DNA of 14,337 nucleotides from Planctomycetota bacterium (lineage in GTDB: Bacteria; Planctomycetota; Phycisphaerae; WQYP01): the NCBI GenBank assembly GCA_021828925.1, contig JAJZCT010000017.1:1-14337 (forward strand), written 5' to 3'. Made by a program: the position numbers and the translations under genes. Under the pieces are notes generated by a model. It was not told the origin of the DNA. It saw nothing but the letters and a program-made list of their open reading frames with translations, and searched no databases. This document shows, in pieces, positions 6,211 to 14,142 of the stretch. Numbering within the stretch: position 1 is the stretch's first letter; the number at the start of each line of letters is the position of its first letter.

Positions 6211-8121
6211 ATGCTTTCATTAATATCCCAATCATGTAAGAGTATCACAATTCGTACAGCGGGAGCGGTGTTGCTGTTCACTGGGGTGAGCGTTGCCAAC
6301 GCGACCGTTACCACGCTGAACTGGGACCCCGGTCTGACCGGGGCCGGCGGAAGTAACGGCAGTGGCACCTGGAACAGCAGCGGCGCGTACTGGTCCAATG
6401 GAACATCCGATGTGGTGTGGAATAGTTCCGATGCGGCGGGATTCACCACTTCCGGAAGCGGCACGTATACCGTTTCGGTGGCCAATGGCATTAGCGCTGT
6501 CGGTGTGACCGTCGGCAGCAGCACGGCAAAAAATAACTACACGTTCCAAAGCGCTGGTACCGGGTCCTATACACTCACTGATTCCGGAATCCTGGCGATC
6601 AAGGGTGGAACGGCAACCCTGCAGAACCTGACGATCGATAACAGCACCTATAACAACAACAATCCCACGGGGATTTCGGAGGTCTACACCGCGACACTGA
6701 ACATCGGAAGTGGCGGTTATCTCCAGGGGGAACAAATCGCGGCCGGATTGGGCGCTGCACCGGGTGTGATCAACGTAAACAGCGGTGGTACCCTTTCTGA
6801 GTCGGCTCGCATTCAGATTAACTATGGCGCGGGGAAACTCACCGGAAACGCGCTGAACGTCAACGGCGGCAGCGTCATTATCACTGGAACCGGGGCTATA
6901 GCATTTCTCAATGATTCCAATTTGGCCAACAGCGCAAGCGAGTTGAACGTCGGTGCCGGTGGGACGGGTGGTACCGTCACGGCCAATCAGATCAGTACGG
7001 GCGGAAGCGGTAGTGGGCAGACGGGAACACTGAATGTTGACAGCGGGGTCGTTACGGCGACCGATAACAATTACGGATCCATCACCTCTGGAAGCTCCAG
7101 CAATTCCCATCTGGTGACCACAATTGTCAATTTGAACGGCGGCGTGCTTTCGGTTCATGACATTACCGAATCGCTTAATGGGACAACCAGTGCCGCAGTG
7201 CCAAACACCACTGTTGTGAATTTCAACGGGGGCACGCTTCAGGAATATAATGCCAGTGTCGGCTTGATCGCCAATCCCGGCGGCAGCGGCGAGCATACAT
7301 ATACACCAACGAATCTTAATGTACTGGCTGGCGGGGCGGTAATCGATACCAATGGATTCAGTACGGTGATATATAATCCGCTGCTCAATGGCACGGGTGG
7401 CGGGGCGGATGGCGGCCTGAAAGTGGTTAACAGTGATCCCGGCAGGACCGGTGGGCCGGGTTCGTTGTCGCTGACGGGTGCCAACACTTACACGGGACCG
7501 ACGGAGATCACCCAAGGGGCTGATTTGCAACTTCTCGGCCATACCGCCGGCAGTGCGGCTGGTGGCTTTAATGGTTTGGCCACCATCGCCGACACCAGCC
7601 TGTTGCAGATTGATTCCGGCGGTACGTTTAATGTTGCCACGGACTACATGCCCGGCCCCCAATCCGGAAACCCCGCGACTTCCTCCAGCACTGTACAGGC
7701 GCAAATTAACGTCGGCGGACTGAACCTGCAGGGTGGTACCATTGACTTTGGCTTTTACGGCAGCACCGTACAGGAGATATTGGCCGGTACTGCCGCATCG
7801 GTCAGTGGAACCAACATCATCAATCTGGCTGATTTAAGTGCCGGCGGCGATACGAATGTGCCTTTCGATACCTACACTCTGATCGCTGACGCCGCCGGGG
7901 GGCTAACCGGCACGTTTGAATTTGCGAACGGCTCGACCACCGCCACGCTGACCGTCGGCACCATGACGTATACGGGCACATTGAATGATTCGGCCACGGC
8001 CGTAACCCTGACCGTCAGCGCTGTTCCCGAACCCGCCACTTTGGGGCTGCTGGCCATTGGCGCTATGGGCCTGGGCTTGGTTGGCCGCAAACGCCCGCAC
8101 CGCCCGGCCACCTTATGTTGA
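6211..8121 (+). CDS. PEP-CTERM surface protein with autotransporter-type beta-strand repeats
   Basis: This 636-residue protein has a Sec signal peptide (cleavage likely after VANA, residue 32) and then a long Gly/Ser/Thr/Asn-rich body. The body shows recurring patterns such as LNVNGGSV, LNVDSGVV and VNLNGGVL, typical of a right-handed beta-helix. LSLTGANTYTGPTEITQG (419-436) fits the autotransporter-associated beta-strand repeat. The C-terminus is a PEP-CTERM sorting signal: VPEP (605-608), a hydrophobic stretch (611-625) and a basic RKR (626-628). An eight-residue extension ending in Cys follows, which is longer than usual. In this family an exosortase is thought to process the signal and deliver the protein to the cell surface or matrix; no exosortase gene is in the window. 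AAGGAG lies eight bases before the ATG. The gene stands alone behind P3. A role in surface display or substrate contact is inferred. Confidence 0.88.
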   Translation: MLSLISQSCKSITIRTAGAVLLFTGVSVANATVTTLNWDPGLTGAGGSNGSGTWNSSGAYWSNGTSDVVWNSSDAAGFTTSGSGTYTVSVANGISAVGVTVGSSTAKNNYTFQSAGTGSYTLTDSGILAIKGGTATLQNLTIDNSTYNNNNPTGISEVYTATLNIGSGGYLQGEQIAAGLGAAPGVINVNSGGTLSESARIQINYGAGKLTGNALNVNGGSVIITGTGAIAFLNDSNLANSASELNVGAGGTGGTVTANQISTGGSGSGQTGTLNVDSGVVTATDNNYGSITSGSSSNSHLVTTIVNLNGGVLSVHDITESLNGTTSAAVPNTTVVNFNGGTLQEYNASVGLIANPGGSGEHTYTPTNLNVLAGGAVIDTNGFSTVIYNPLLNGTGGGADGGLKVVNSDPGRTGGPGSLSLTGANTYTGPTEITQGADLQLLGHTAGSAAGGFNGLATIADTSLLQIDSGGTFNVATDYMPGPQSGNPATSSSTVQAQINVGGLNLQGGTIDFGFYGSTVQEILAGTAASVSGTNIINLADLSAGGDTNVPFDTYTLIADAAGGLTGTFEFANGSTTATLTVGTMTYTGTLNDSATAVTLTVSAVPEPATLGLLAIGAMGLGLVGRKRPHRPATLC

Positions 8122-8200
8122 GCGGATTGCCAGCATGGCCTGATGGCGCGGATGTTCAATGGCGAAGGGGGATTGTTTCGGCACCGGCAGAAGGTTGTTG

Positions 8201-8266
8201 TGATGAAAAGTGGTACAGGATTTGATGAAAAGTGGGACTGCCATGCGCGGACGATTGGCGTAGAAT
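8201..8266 (+). promoter_or_regulatory. Activator-type promoter P4 (tandem 16-bp boxes plus -10)
   Basis: Box A is TGATGAAAAGTGGTAC (8201-8216) and box B is TGATGAAAAGTGGGAC (8223-8238). The linker is six bases instead of five, giving a 22-bp period, but the gap from box B to TAGAAT (8261-8266) is still exactly 22 bases. The position of box B relative to the -10 therefore seems the tighter constraint. The leader contains GCGAGGAA (8307-8314) inside the loop of a 6-bp hairpin, GGATGC/GCATCC (8303-8322). It would drive pseudopilin 3, the GH3 enzyme and the permease. No clear terminator separates it from the PEP-CTERM gene. Confidence 0.83.
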
Positions 8267-8415
8267 AATCAATTGCAAAGTGACATTTTGGCGGTGATGG
8301 ATGGATGCGAGGAAATGCATCCGAAAAGTAAAATGCGAAGCACGAATTGACCGGGTGACGATATCCGGTGTTTGGCGCTCTCTTGTGCGGGTAGCAAGCC
8401 CGAAAGGAGATTTCT

Positions 8416-9447
8416 ATGATCTGCCAGGCATTGAATCGGCTGCACAGCGGACAACGGTGGGATCCGAATACGGCCAGTAGCAACAGGTGGCGATGTGTGT
8501 CTGCGTTTACACTCATTGAATTGCTGGTGGTCATTTCCATCATCGCTTTATTAATATCATTGCTGCTGCCGGCTCTGGCCAAGGCGAAGTACGCCGCGGA
8601 ACAGATGGTTTGCGCATCAAATCTGCGGCAAATCGGCATGGCGCTGCAGGAATATTCCAATGAGTTCGGTGCCTTCCCGGTGACCAATGATGATATGCTT
8701 CCCTTCGGCGGGTTCCGCACGGCGTTAGGCACCAACTTTGTTGCACAATGGGGTTTTGCGCTGCTTTACAACGAAAGCTTTGGTGTGGTGAACAACAAAA
8801 TGGTGAATATCCGCCCAGGCATTCTTACTCCTGATGCGAAGGGTATTTCAATCTTGTTTTCCACGCAGCCCGGTGTGATCAGCCAGCCGAACCAGATTAG
8901 GCCGAATTTTTATGATCCGAGTTCCGGCTTGCTGAATCGGTGGGATTTCTATTGCGGTTATTGCTATTGGGTAGACCGCGGAATTGGTAATGCGCCGCCA
9001 AATTCAAACTTTCCATTAGGATACAGCCAGGCCTACGATATGCGGGTACGCGAACTTGCGGGCGGTAAGCATCCGAGACTGCCAAATTACAGAACCTGGA
9101 CCTTCTACAATACCCATACAAGCCACATGCCGGCGGAAAATCCGCAATCCAATCCGGGTGCCATTCTGGCTTCCGATGTGGCGCTGATGGGCACGCGCGG
9201 CGTTTCGCCAACCGATCCCGGAACATACATGGGGGCCATGGCAACATGGGGACAGGGAACGGGTGGTCAAGGTTCGGCCTATGCGCCGGCCAGCAACCAC
9301 GTGGACCGGCCCAACAACAATTACCTGCCGGATGGCGTGCATGAATTATACAACGAAGGAGCGGTGGTATGGCAACCAATGTCGCAGGTTAAAATACGTA
9401 CAATGGAAAAAATATCATACGGATCGGGTTTTTACTTCGCGTGGTAA
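8416..9447 (+). CDS. Large pseudopilin-like protein 3 (Ala at the cleavage site)
   Basis: The product (343 residues) is a paralogue of the proteins at 456 and 3255. The leader is 30 residues long and ends in Ala30, not Gly, followed by [24 protein letters not shown] with Glu35 at +5. Prepilin peptidases strongly prefer Gly at -1, so processing may be slower or incomplete. The body matches pseudopilin 2 closely ([34 protein letters not shown]) and ends with [20 protein letters not shown] and FYFAW. Here the second Asp-Gly is Glu-Gly. The ATG at 8416 has AAAGGAGA about six bases upstream. It opens the operon with the GH3 beta-xylosidase and the sugar permease and sits 150 bases after the P4 -10. 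Its role is probably tied to export or surface handling, but this is inference. Confidence 0.88.
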   Translation: MICQALNRLHSGQRWDPNTASSNRWRCVSAFTLIELLVVISIIALLISLLLPALAKAKYAAEQMVCASNLRQIGMALQEYSNEFGAFPVTNDDMLPFGGFRTALGTNFVAQWGFALLYNESFGVVNNKMVNIRPGILTPDAKGISILFSTQPGVISQPNQIRPNFYDPSSGLLNRWDFYCGYCYWVDRGIGNAPPNSNFPLGYSQAYDMRVRELAGGKHPRLPNYRTWTFYNTHTSHMPAENPQSNPGAILASDVALMGTRGVSPTDPGTYMGAMATWGQGTGGQGSAYAPASNHVDRPNNNYLPDGVHELYNEGAVVWQPMSQVKIRTMEKISYGSGFYFAW

Positions 9448-9537
9448 CTGCGAAGACAATGATTGCGAACTGATGGCATCCAACGGCCGCTTTCATAATG
9501 TGCTTTTCGATACAATGTGCTGATGAGGAAAATTGGA

Positions 9538-12279
9538 ATGGGTGATGACAATCTGGTTTGCGGAAGACGGGCGTTTGTCGGAGGTGTTTTAGCTGCGGGA
9601 GTGGCGGTTGGGTTGGGTGATGGTCCGTCGATTGGCAAAACGGAAGCATCTCCACCGGGGGCGGTGCCGGGGCGCGTCGGCATTTCTGATGTGGCATACA
9701 GTCGGGCCTGGAAACGTGCGGCGGCGTATGTGGCGCGCATGACATTGGCGGAGAAGTTCCTGCAGGTCAATAACCCCGGCAGCCAGGGGCCATGCAACGG
9801 TCACAACGGCGTTCCGGCCATTGCGCGCATTGGCTTGCCGCCATATAACTATGCCTCCGATGAAGGGCTGCATGGGCTGGTTGATCCATTTGTGGCCACA
9901 TCGTTTCCGCAGCCGCTGGCGATGGCCTGTTCCTGGAATCCCGATTTGGCGCGACGTGTCTATACGGCGGTATCCGATGAGGCTCGGGCCTACCATAAAA
10001 AGGAAAAGTGGGGGCTTTGTTTTTACTCCCCGCAAACGCTGAATCTGCACCGTGATCCCCGTTGGGGGCGCTGCGAAGAAGCTCCGGGAGAAGACCCCTG
10101 TCTGGCCGGAACATGGGCAGTGGAGGTTGTGCGCGGCATGCAGGGCGATGACCCGAATTATCTCAAGGCGACAGCCTGCGCCAAGCATTTTATCTGCAAC
10201 AACACCGATGATGATCGGCAGTATGTTTCAGCCACCGTGGATCCACGGAGTTTCTGGGAATATTACACCCGCGCTTATCAGGCATGTGTATTGGAAGGTG
10301 ATGTTTTTACGTTCATGGGGGCTTATAACGCCATCAATGGCGTCCCGTGTTGCGGCGACCGCTTCCTGCTGACTGATCTATTGCGGAAGCGGTGGGGCTT
10401 TCGCGGATATGTTACCTCGGATAACCCGGCGGTCTATGATATTTATAATCCGCACCATTATGTTCCAACCCGCCATCAGGCTGCGGCATTGGGAATTCAG
10501 GCCGGTTGCGACCTGATCCGCTACACGGGCCGCCAACACGACTTGACCGGCAGCTTGCCCAAAGCGGTGGCTCTGAACCTCCTGAGCGTTGCGGATCTGG
10601 ACTTGGCGATTACGCGCCTGCTGACGGTCCGTATTCTCCTGGGTGAAATGGATCCGCCGGAAAGTGTTCCGTTCAATCGTATCGATTTTGACGTCGTGGA
10701 TTCTCCGGCCCACCGCGCGCTGGCGCTGGACGCCGCGCGGCAGTCCATAGTTCTGTTGAAAAATCAGCATCAGTTTTTGCCACTGGACAAATCCAAACTG
10801 TCAAATGTCGCGGTAATCGGCCCGACCGCTGGATTCCATCTCGGTGGTTACAGCGGTCGTCCGGCGGTGCGCATGTCACCGTATATGGGTATTGCGGCGG
10901 CATTGGGAATTACCGTGGATGAACACCATGGACAGGTCAGGCCGGATGAGCTTAAAAGCGTTGAGGTCGGCATTAAAACCCAGCCATCCAGCGAAGGCGG
11001 AAGGAATATCTGGGGGATTCATGACGGTTCCTGGGTGGAATATCATCCGCAGGATTTCACCGGCAAGAATCGTATCGCCATCCGTATGGCCGGTATTGGA
11101 GCCAGAGCGATTGTAAGCGTTTGCATTGACAGCCTCGATGGTCCGCAAATTGCCGTGCTGCATGTGCCGAACACCGGCAGTTGGCAGAGATGGAGCACGG
11201 TATCGGCTCCGATCAGCGGAATAGTCGGAAAGCACAATGTTTTTCTGAAATTCAGCGGTAAAAGTGCAGGCCCCGGCAGAGGTTTGTGCAATGTGCAGTG
11301 GTTCCAACTGCAACCGCTGCACGCGCTAACGGTTCGGCAACCCCGTCCGGGCCATCCCACAATAGCATATTACCCTGGATGCAGTGTGATGGGGCCGAAG
11401 GATGAGCAATTGTTTGCCGAAGCCGTAGAGGCGGCACGGCGGGCGGATGTGGTCATTATGGTTTGCGGTGTCGATCAGAGCGTGGACCGTGAGGGGCATG
11501 ATCGCAAAGACATCCAACTTCCCGGCGTGCAGCATGAGCTCATCAAAGCCTGTTATCAGGCCAACCCCAAAACCGTACTGGTGCTTAACACCAATAATAC
11601 GGTCGCGGTGAATTGGGAACAGGACAACCTCCCCGCGATTGTGGCAGCGGTGTTTGCCGGGCAGGCGCAGGGAACGGCAATTGCGGATGTGCTGTTTGGG
11701 AACTATAACCCCGGCGGAAAAACCTGCTGTACGTGGTATAAATCCGTGGATCAGTTACCTGCGTTTCATAATTATGACATCCGCAAGGGACGCACGTACA
11801 TGTATTTCGAAGGGGAAGCTTTGTATCCGTTCGGCCACGGCTTAAGTTACACCACCTTTGCGTTCAGTAATCTGCGCCTCGGATCAACTGAACTGTCATC
11901 CGGCCACAGCGTCAAGGTATCCTGTAAAGTCACCAATACCGGTTCACTGGCCGGGGCTGAAGTGGCGCAATTGTATGTAGCGGTACCCAAGTCGCCGGTG
12001 AAGCGCCCCATCAAAGAATTGGTGGGCTTCAAACGTGTGGAACTCAAGCCCGGCGAATCGCGCGAAATTACCTTCGATTTGCCGTATAATACGCAAGCGT
12101 TGTGGTATTGGCATGAAGGCAGCCGGAAGTTTGTTCTGCAGCCCGGAACATTGAAGTTAATGATCGGCAGTTCCTCCGCGGATATTCACCTGCGCGGTGA
12201 GGTCGAATTGCAAGCTTATCAATCCTCCGCCCTGGGTGGTCCGGAGACATTGCGCACAACGGCCTGTTCTGTGTCGTAA
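9538..12279 (+). CDS. Tat-exported GH3 beta-xylosidase-like enzyme with inserted CBM6-like module
   Basis: The enzyme (913 residues) hydrolyses terminal beta-linked sugars, probably xylose or arabinose. A Tat signal, GRRAFVGG with Arg10-Arg11 and a hydrophobic stretch, directs the folded protein out. The GH3 barrel has DPRWGRCEEAPGEDP (173-187), KHF (216-218) and nucleophile Asp295 in GYVTSDNPAVYD. The following HHYVPTRHQAAALGIQAG and the later GVDQSVDREGHDR, with acid/base candidate Glu652, resemble plant-type beta-xylosidases more than beta-glucosidases. Residues about 475-593 look like a CBM6 module (GSWVEYHPQDF, DSLDGPQI, TGSWQRWST, GKHNVFLKF, VQWFQL) set inside the GH3 C-terminal domain. 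A fibronectin III-like domain ends the protein. The ATG at 9538 has AGGA eight bases upstream and places the Tat motif near the N-terminus; in-frame GTG 9517 and ATG 9523 are alternatives. It follows pseudopilin 3 by 90 bases. Exact sugar specificity is not certain. Confidence 0.92.
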   Translation: MGDDNLVCGRRAFVGGVLAAGVAVGLGDGPSIGKTEASPPGAVPGRVGISDVAYSRAWKRAAAYVARMTLAEKFLQVNNPGSQGPCNGHNGVPAIARIGLPPYNYASDEGLHGLVDPFVATSFPQPLAMACSWNPDLARRVYTAVSDEARAYHKKEKWGLCFYSPQTLNLHRDPRWGRCEEAPGEDPCLAGTWAVEVVRGMQGDDPNYLKATACAKHFICNNTDDDRQYVSATVDPRSFWEYYTRAYQACVLEGDVFTFMGAYNAINGVPCCGDRFLLTDLLRKRWGFRGYVTSDNPAVYDIYNPHHYVPTRHQAAALGIQAGCDLIRYTGRQHDLTGSLPKAVALNLLSVADLDLAITRLLTVRILLGEMDPPESVPFNRIDFDVVDSPAHRALALDAARQSIVLLKNQHQFLPLDKSKLSNVAVIGPTAGFHLGGYSGRPAVRMSPYMGIAAALGITVDEHHGQVRPDELKSVEVGIKTQPSSEGGRNIWGIHDGSWVEYHPQDFTGKNRIAIRMAGIGARAIVSVCIDSLDGPQIAVLHVPNTGSWQRWSTVSAPISGIVGKHNVFLKFSGKSAGPGRGLCNVQWFQLQPLHALTVRQPRPGHPTIAYYPGCSVMGPKDEQLFAEAVEAARRADVVIMVCGVDQSVDREGHDRKDIQLPGVQHELIKACYQANPKTVLVLNTNNTVAVNWEQDNLPAIVAAVFAGQAQGTAIADVLFGNYNPGGKTCCTWYKSVDQLPAFHNYDIRKGRTYMYFEGEALYPFGHGLSYTTFAFSNLRLGSTELSSGHSVKVSCKVTNTGSLAGAEVAQLYVAVPKSPVKRPIKELVGFKRVELKPGESREITFDLPYNTQALWYWHEGSRKFVLQPGTLKLMIGSSSADIHLRGEVELQAYQSSALGGPETLRTTACSVS

Positions 12280-12334
12280 TCGGGACTGTGGTTGAATATT
12301 TGCCGCGAGCTTATCGCGGAAGAGATGATGTTGT

Positions 12335-13858
12335 ATGTCCATTATGCCAGACCAGTCCGTTGCGTTATCATCGGAAAGCGGCATTCCGGGAATCGGCGCA
12401 ATTGTTTTTGCGGTCTGCGCGGCGGCGCTGGCGGGCCTGCTGTTCGGCTATGATACCGGCGTGGCTTCCGGTATTCAGGGATATCTGCAGTCCTATTTCC
12501 ATTTAAGCGATGCGCAGCTGGGTTTTGCGATTGCCAGCCTGGAACTCGGATGTGTGCCCGGGGCAATGCTGTCCGGGACGCTGGCCGATCGATTTGGCCG
12601 CAAAAAAATGCTCATCGTCTGTGCGGTGCTCTTTGCGGCATCGGGGGTGCTCTCGGCGATACCGCAGTCCTTCACGGAGCTGATTCTGGCCCGGATGACA
12701 GGCGGTCTGGCTATCGGGGCTTCTTCGATGATCGCTCCGGTCTATATTGCGGAAATAGCGCCCGAACGGCATCGTGGCCGACTGGGTTCACTGTTTCAAC
12801 TCGGCATTGTCATTGGAATTGCCGGAGTCTATTGGGTCAATTTCCTGATCGTCAGTGCCGGGAGTCATCTCCACAAGGCTGCGGCAGGCGGTATGAACTG
12901 GAACCAGACCATGGGCTGGCGATGGATGCTGGGGTCGGAAACATTGCCGGCCATTATTTTTCTGCTGATGATATCCTCGGTTCCGGAAAGCCCGCGATGG
13001 CTGATCATTAATGATCGCGAAGAGGATGGACGGAATATTTTAAAACGCTTCATCGGCTCCGCGGGTGCGGATCGGGAGATTAAAATCGTCAAAGAGACCG
13101 CGGCGCGGGAGGAAGGCAGATTTTCCGAGCTTTTTACTCCCCGTTACCGGCTGCCGTTAATCATCGGATTATTTCTGGCTGTATTCCAGCAGTTCAGCGG
13201 CATCAATTCCATTATCTACTATGCCCCCCGGATATTTGAGGCCGCGGGCGTCACGGCCGGCCACGCCTTCGGCTACACCGCGATAATGGGAACCGCCAAA
13301 CTGCCGGCGATTTTTATCGCCTTTTCACTGGTCGATAAGGCGGGGAGAAAAATGCTGCTGGCAATCGGGACAGCGACCCAGGTTGTGGCGCTGGTATCGG
13401 TGGCGACAATATTTGCCGTGGCTGATCGGGTGGTGACAACCAAAGTCTTTCAGGGACGAATAACGCATGTCAGCACCATTCACTTCAGCCACGCCCAGGT
13501 GTGGATTCTTCTGGGCTGCATTTTGATATTCTGCGTTGCCTTTACCATGGCAATGGGGCCGCTGGTCTGGATTATCATCTCGGAAATCTTCCCCGCGCGC
13601 ATTCGAGGCCGGGCGGCGTCCGTGTGTGTGGTGGCGCTGTGGCTGGCCACATTTGTGGTGGCACAGACTTTTCCGATGCTTAAATCAGATATCGGTATAT
13701 CGGCGACGTACTTGATCTATGCCCTCTGTTCGCTGATAACCTTCCTCTTTACAATTCTCGTTCTGCCCGAGACCAAGGGCCGAACTCTTGAGGAAATCGA
13801 ATCATACTGGCGCAACCGTCGCGAACCAAAGCTGTTCCGCGGCCCCGACAGTACCTGA
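12335..13858 (+). CDS. Sugar-porter MFS permease (XylE-like)
   Basis: This 507-residue inner-membrane protein has twelve likely membrane helices and the full set of sugar-porter signatures: LLFGYDTGV (35-43), DRFGRK (85-90), PVYIAEIAPERHRGRL (135-150), PESPRWL (217-223), QQFSGIN (285-291), DKAGRK (334-339), GPLVWIIISEIFPARIRG (408-425) and PETKGRTLEEIE (478-489). Gln285, Gln286, Asn291 and Trp412 correspond to sugar-binding residues in XylE-type proton symporters. It should import a monosaccharide, with xylose, arabinose, glucose or galactose all possible. It starts 55 bases after the GH3 gene and fits as the importer of that enzyme's product in the same operon from P4. The ribosome-binding site is modest (GGAAGAG, ten bases upstream), and an ATG at 12344 is an alternative start. 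No obvious terminator follows. Confidence 0.93.
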   Translation: MSIMPDQSVALSSESGIPGIGAIVFAVCAAALAGLLFGYDTGVASGIQGYLQSYFHLSDAQLGFAIASLELGCVPGAMLSGTLADRFGRKKMLIVCAVLFAASGVLSAIPQSFTELILARMTGGLAIGASSMIAPVYIAEIAPERHRGRLGSLFQLGIVIGIAGVYWVNFLIVSAGSHLHKAAAGGMNWNQTMGWRWMLGSETLPAIIFLLMISSVPESPRWLIINDREEDGRNILKRFIGSAGADREIKIVKETAAREEGRFSELFTPRYRLPLIIGLFLAVFQQFSGINSIIYYAPRIFEAAGVTAGHAFGYTAIMGTAKLPAIFIAFSLVDKAGRKMLLAIGTATQVVALVSVATIFAVADRVVTTKVFQGRITHVSTIHFSHAQVWILLGCILIFCVAFTMAMGPLVWIIISEIFPARIRGRAASVCVVALWLATFVVAQTFPMLKSDIGISATYLIYALCSLITFLFTILVLPETKGRTLEEIESYWRNRREPKLFRGPDST

Positions 13859-13892
13859 TCGTGAGGTGAGATATTTATACGCAATCGGATAT

Positions 13893-13921
13893 TTGTTAAA
13901 TCAACCTCCTTGTTCTATGCT
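13893..13921 (+). promoter_or_regulatory. Possible sigma-70-type promoter of the XylR-like gene
   Basis: TTGTTA (13893-13898) and TATGCT (13916-13921) are separated by 17 bases, a reasonable sigma-70 match. This would give a leader of about 215 bases before the regulator start. No copy of the tandem 16-bp box occurs between the permease and the regulator, so the regulator does not appear to be under the same control. The rest of 13859-14142 shows no gene I can support. A promoter match of this quality can arise by chance. Confidence 0.35.
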
Positions 13922-14142
13922 ATCACATATCAGTCAGGCTGTATCGAAAGCGATGTGCCGTGGTCCTGCGGCAGCGGGAATCCAACGGCTCGTTCATGGA
14001 TGGTTCAACATTCCAGGTGCGGATCCTCCGGTCGGGCCGGGGCGTGGACATGGGAAATGATATTTTGGATGCCGCTAATCAGTAGAATCAAAAGGTCTGT
14101 GGTGATGCAACCAACAGACTGGAACCTTGCAGAGCGTAACGC

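Noticed and set aside
6232..7704. 490-residue open frame on the minus strand
   Set aside because: It is antisense to the PEP-CTERM gene, whose Gly/Ala/Thr-rich codons leave few stops in that frame. The protein has no recognisable domain and no upstream ribosome-binding site.
6211..8121. Classical autotransporter (type V secretion)
   Set aside because: The beta-strand repeats suggest it, but the C-terminus is a PEP-CTERM signal and there is no beta-barrel translocator domain.
7872..8735. 287-residue open frame on the minus strand
   Set aside because: It runs across the end of the PEP-CTERM gene, promoter P4 and the start of pseudopilin 3, all strongly supported on the + strand, and its sequence shows no protein-like pattern.
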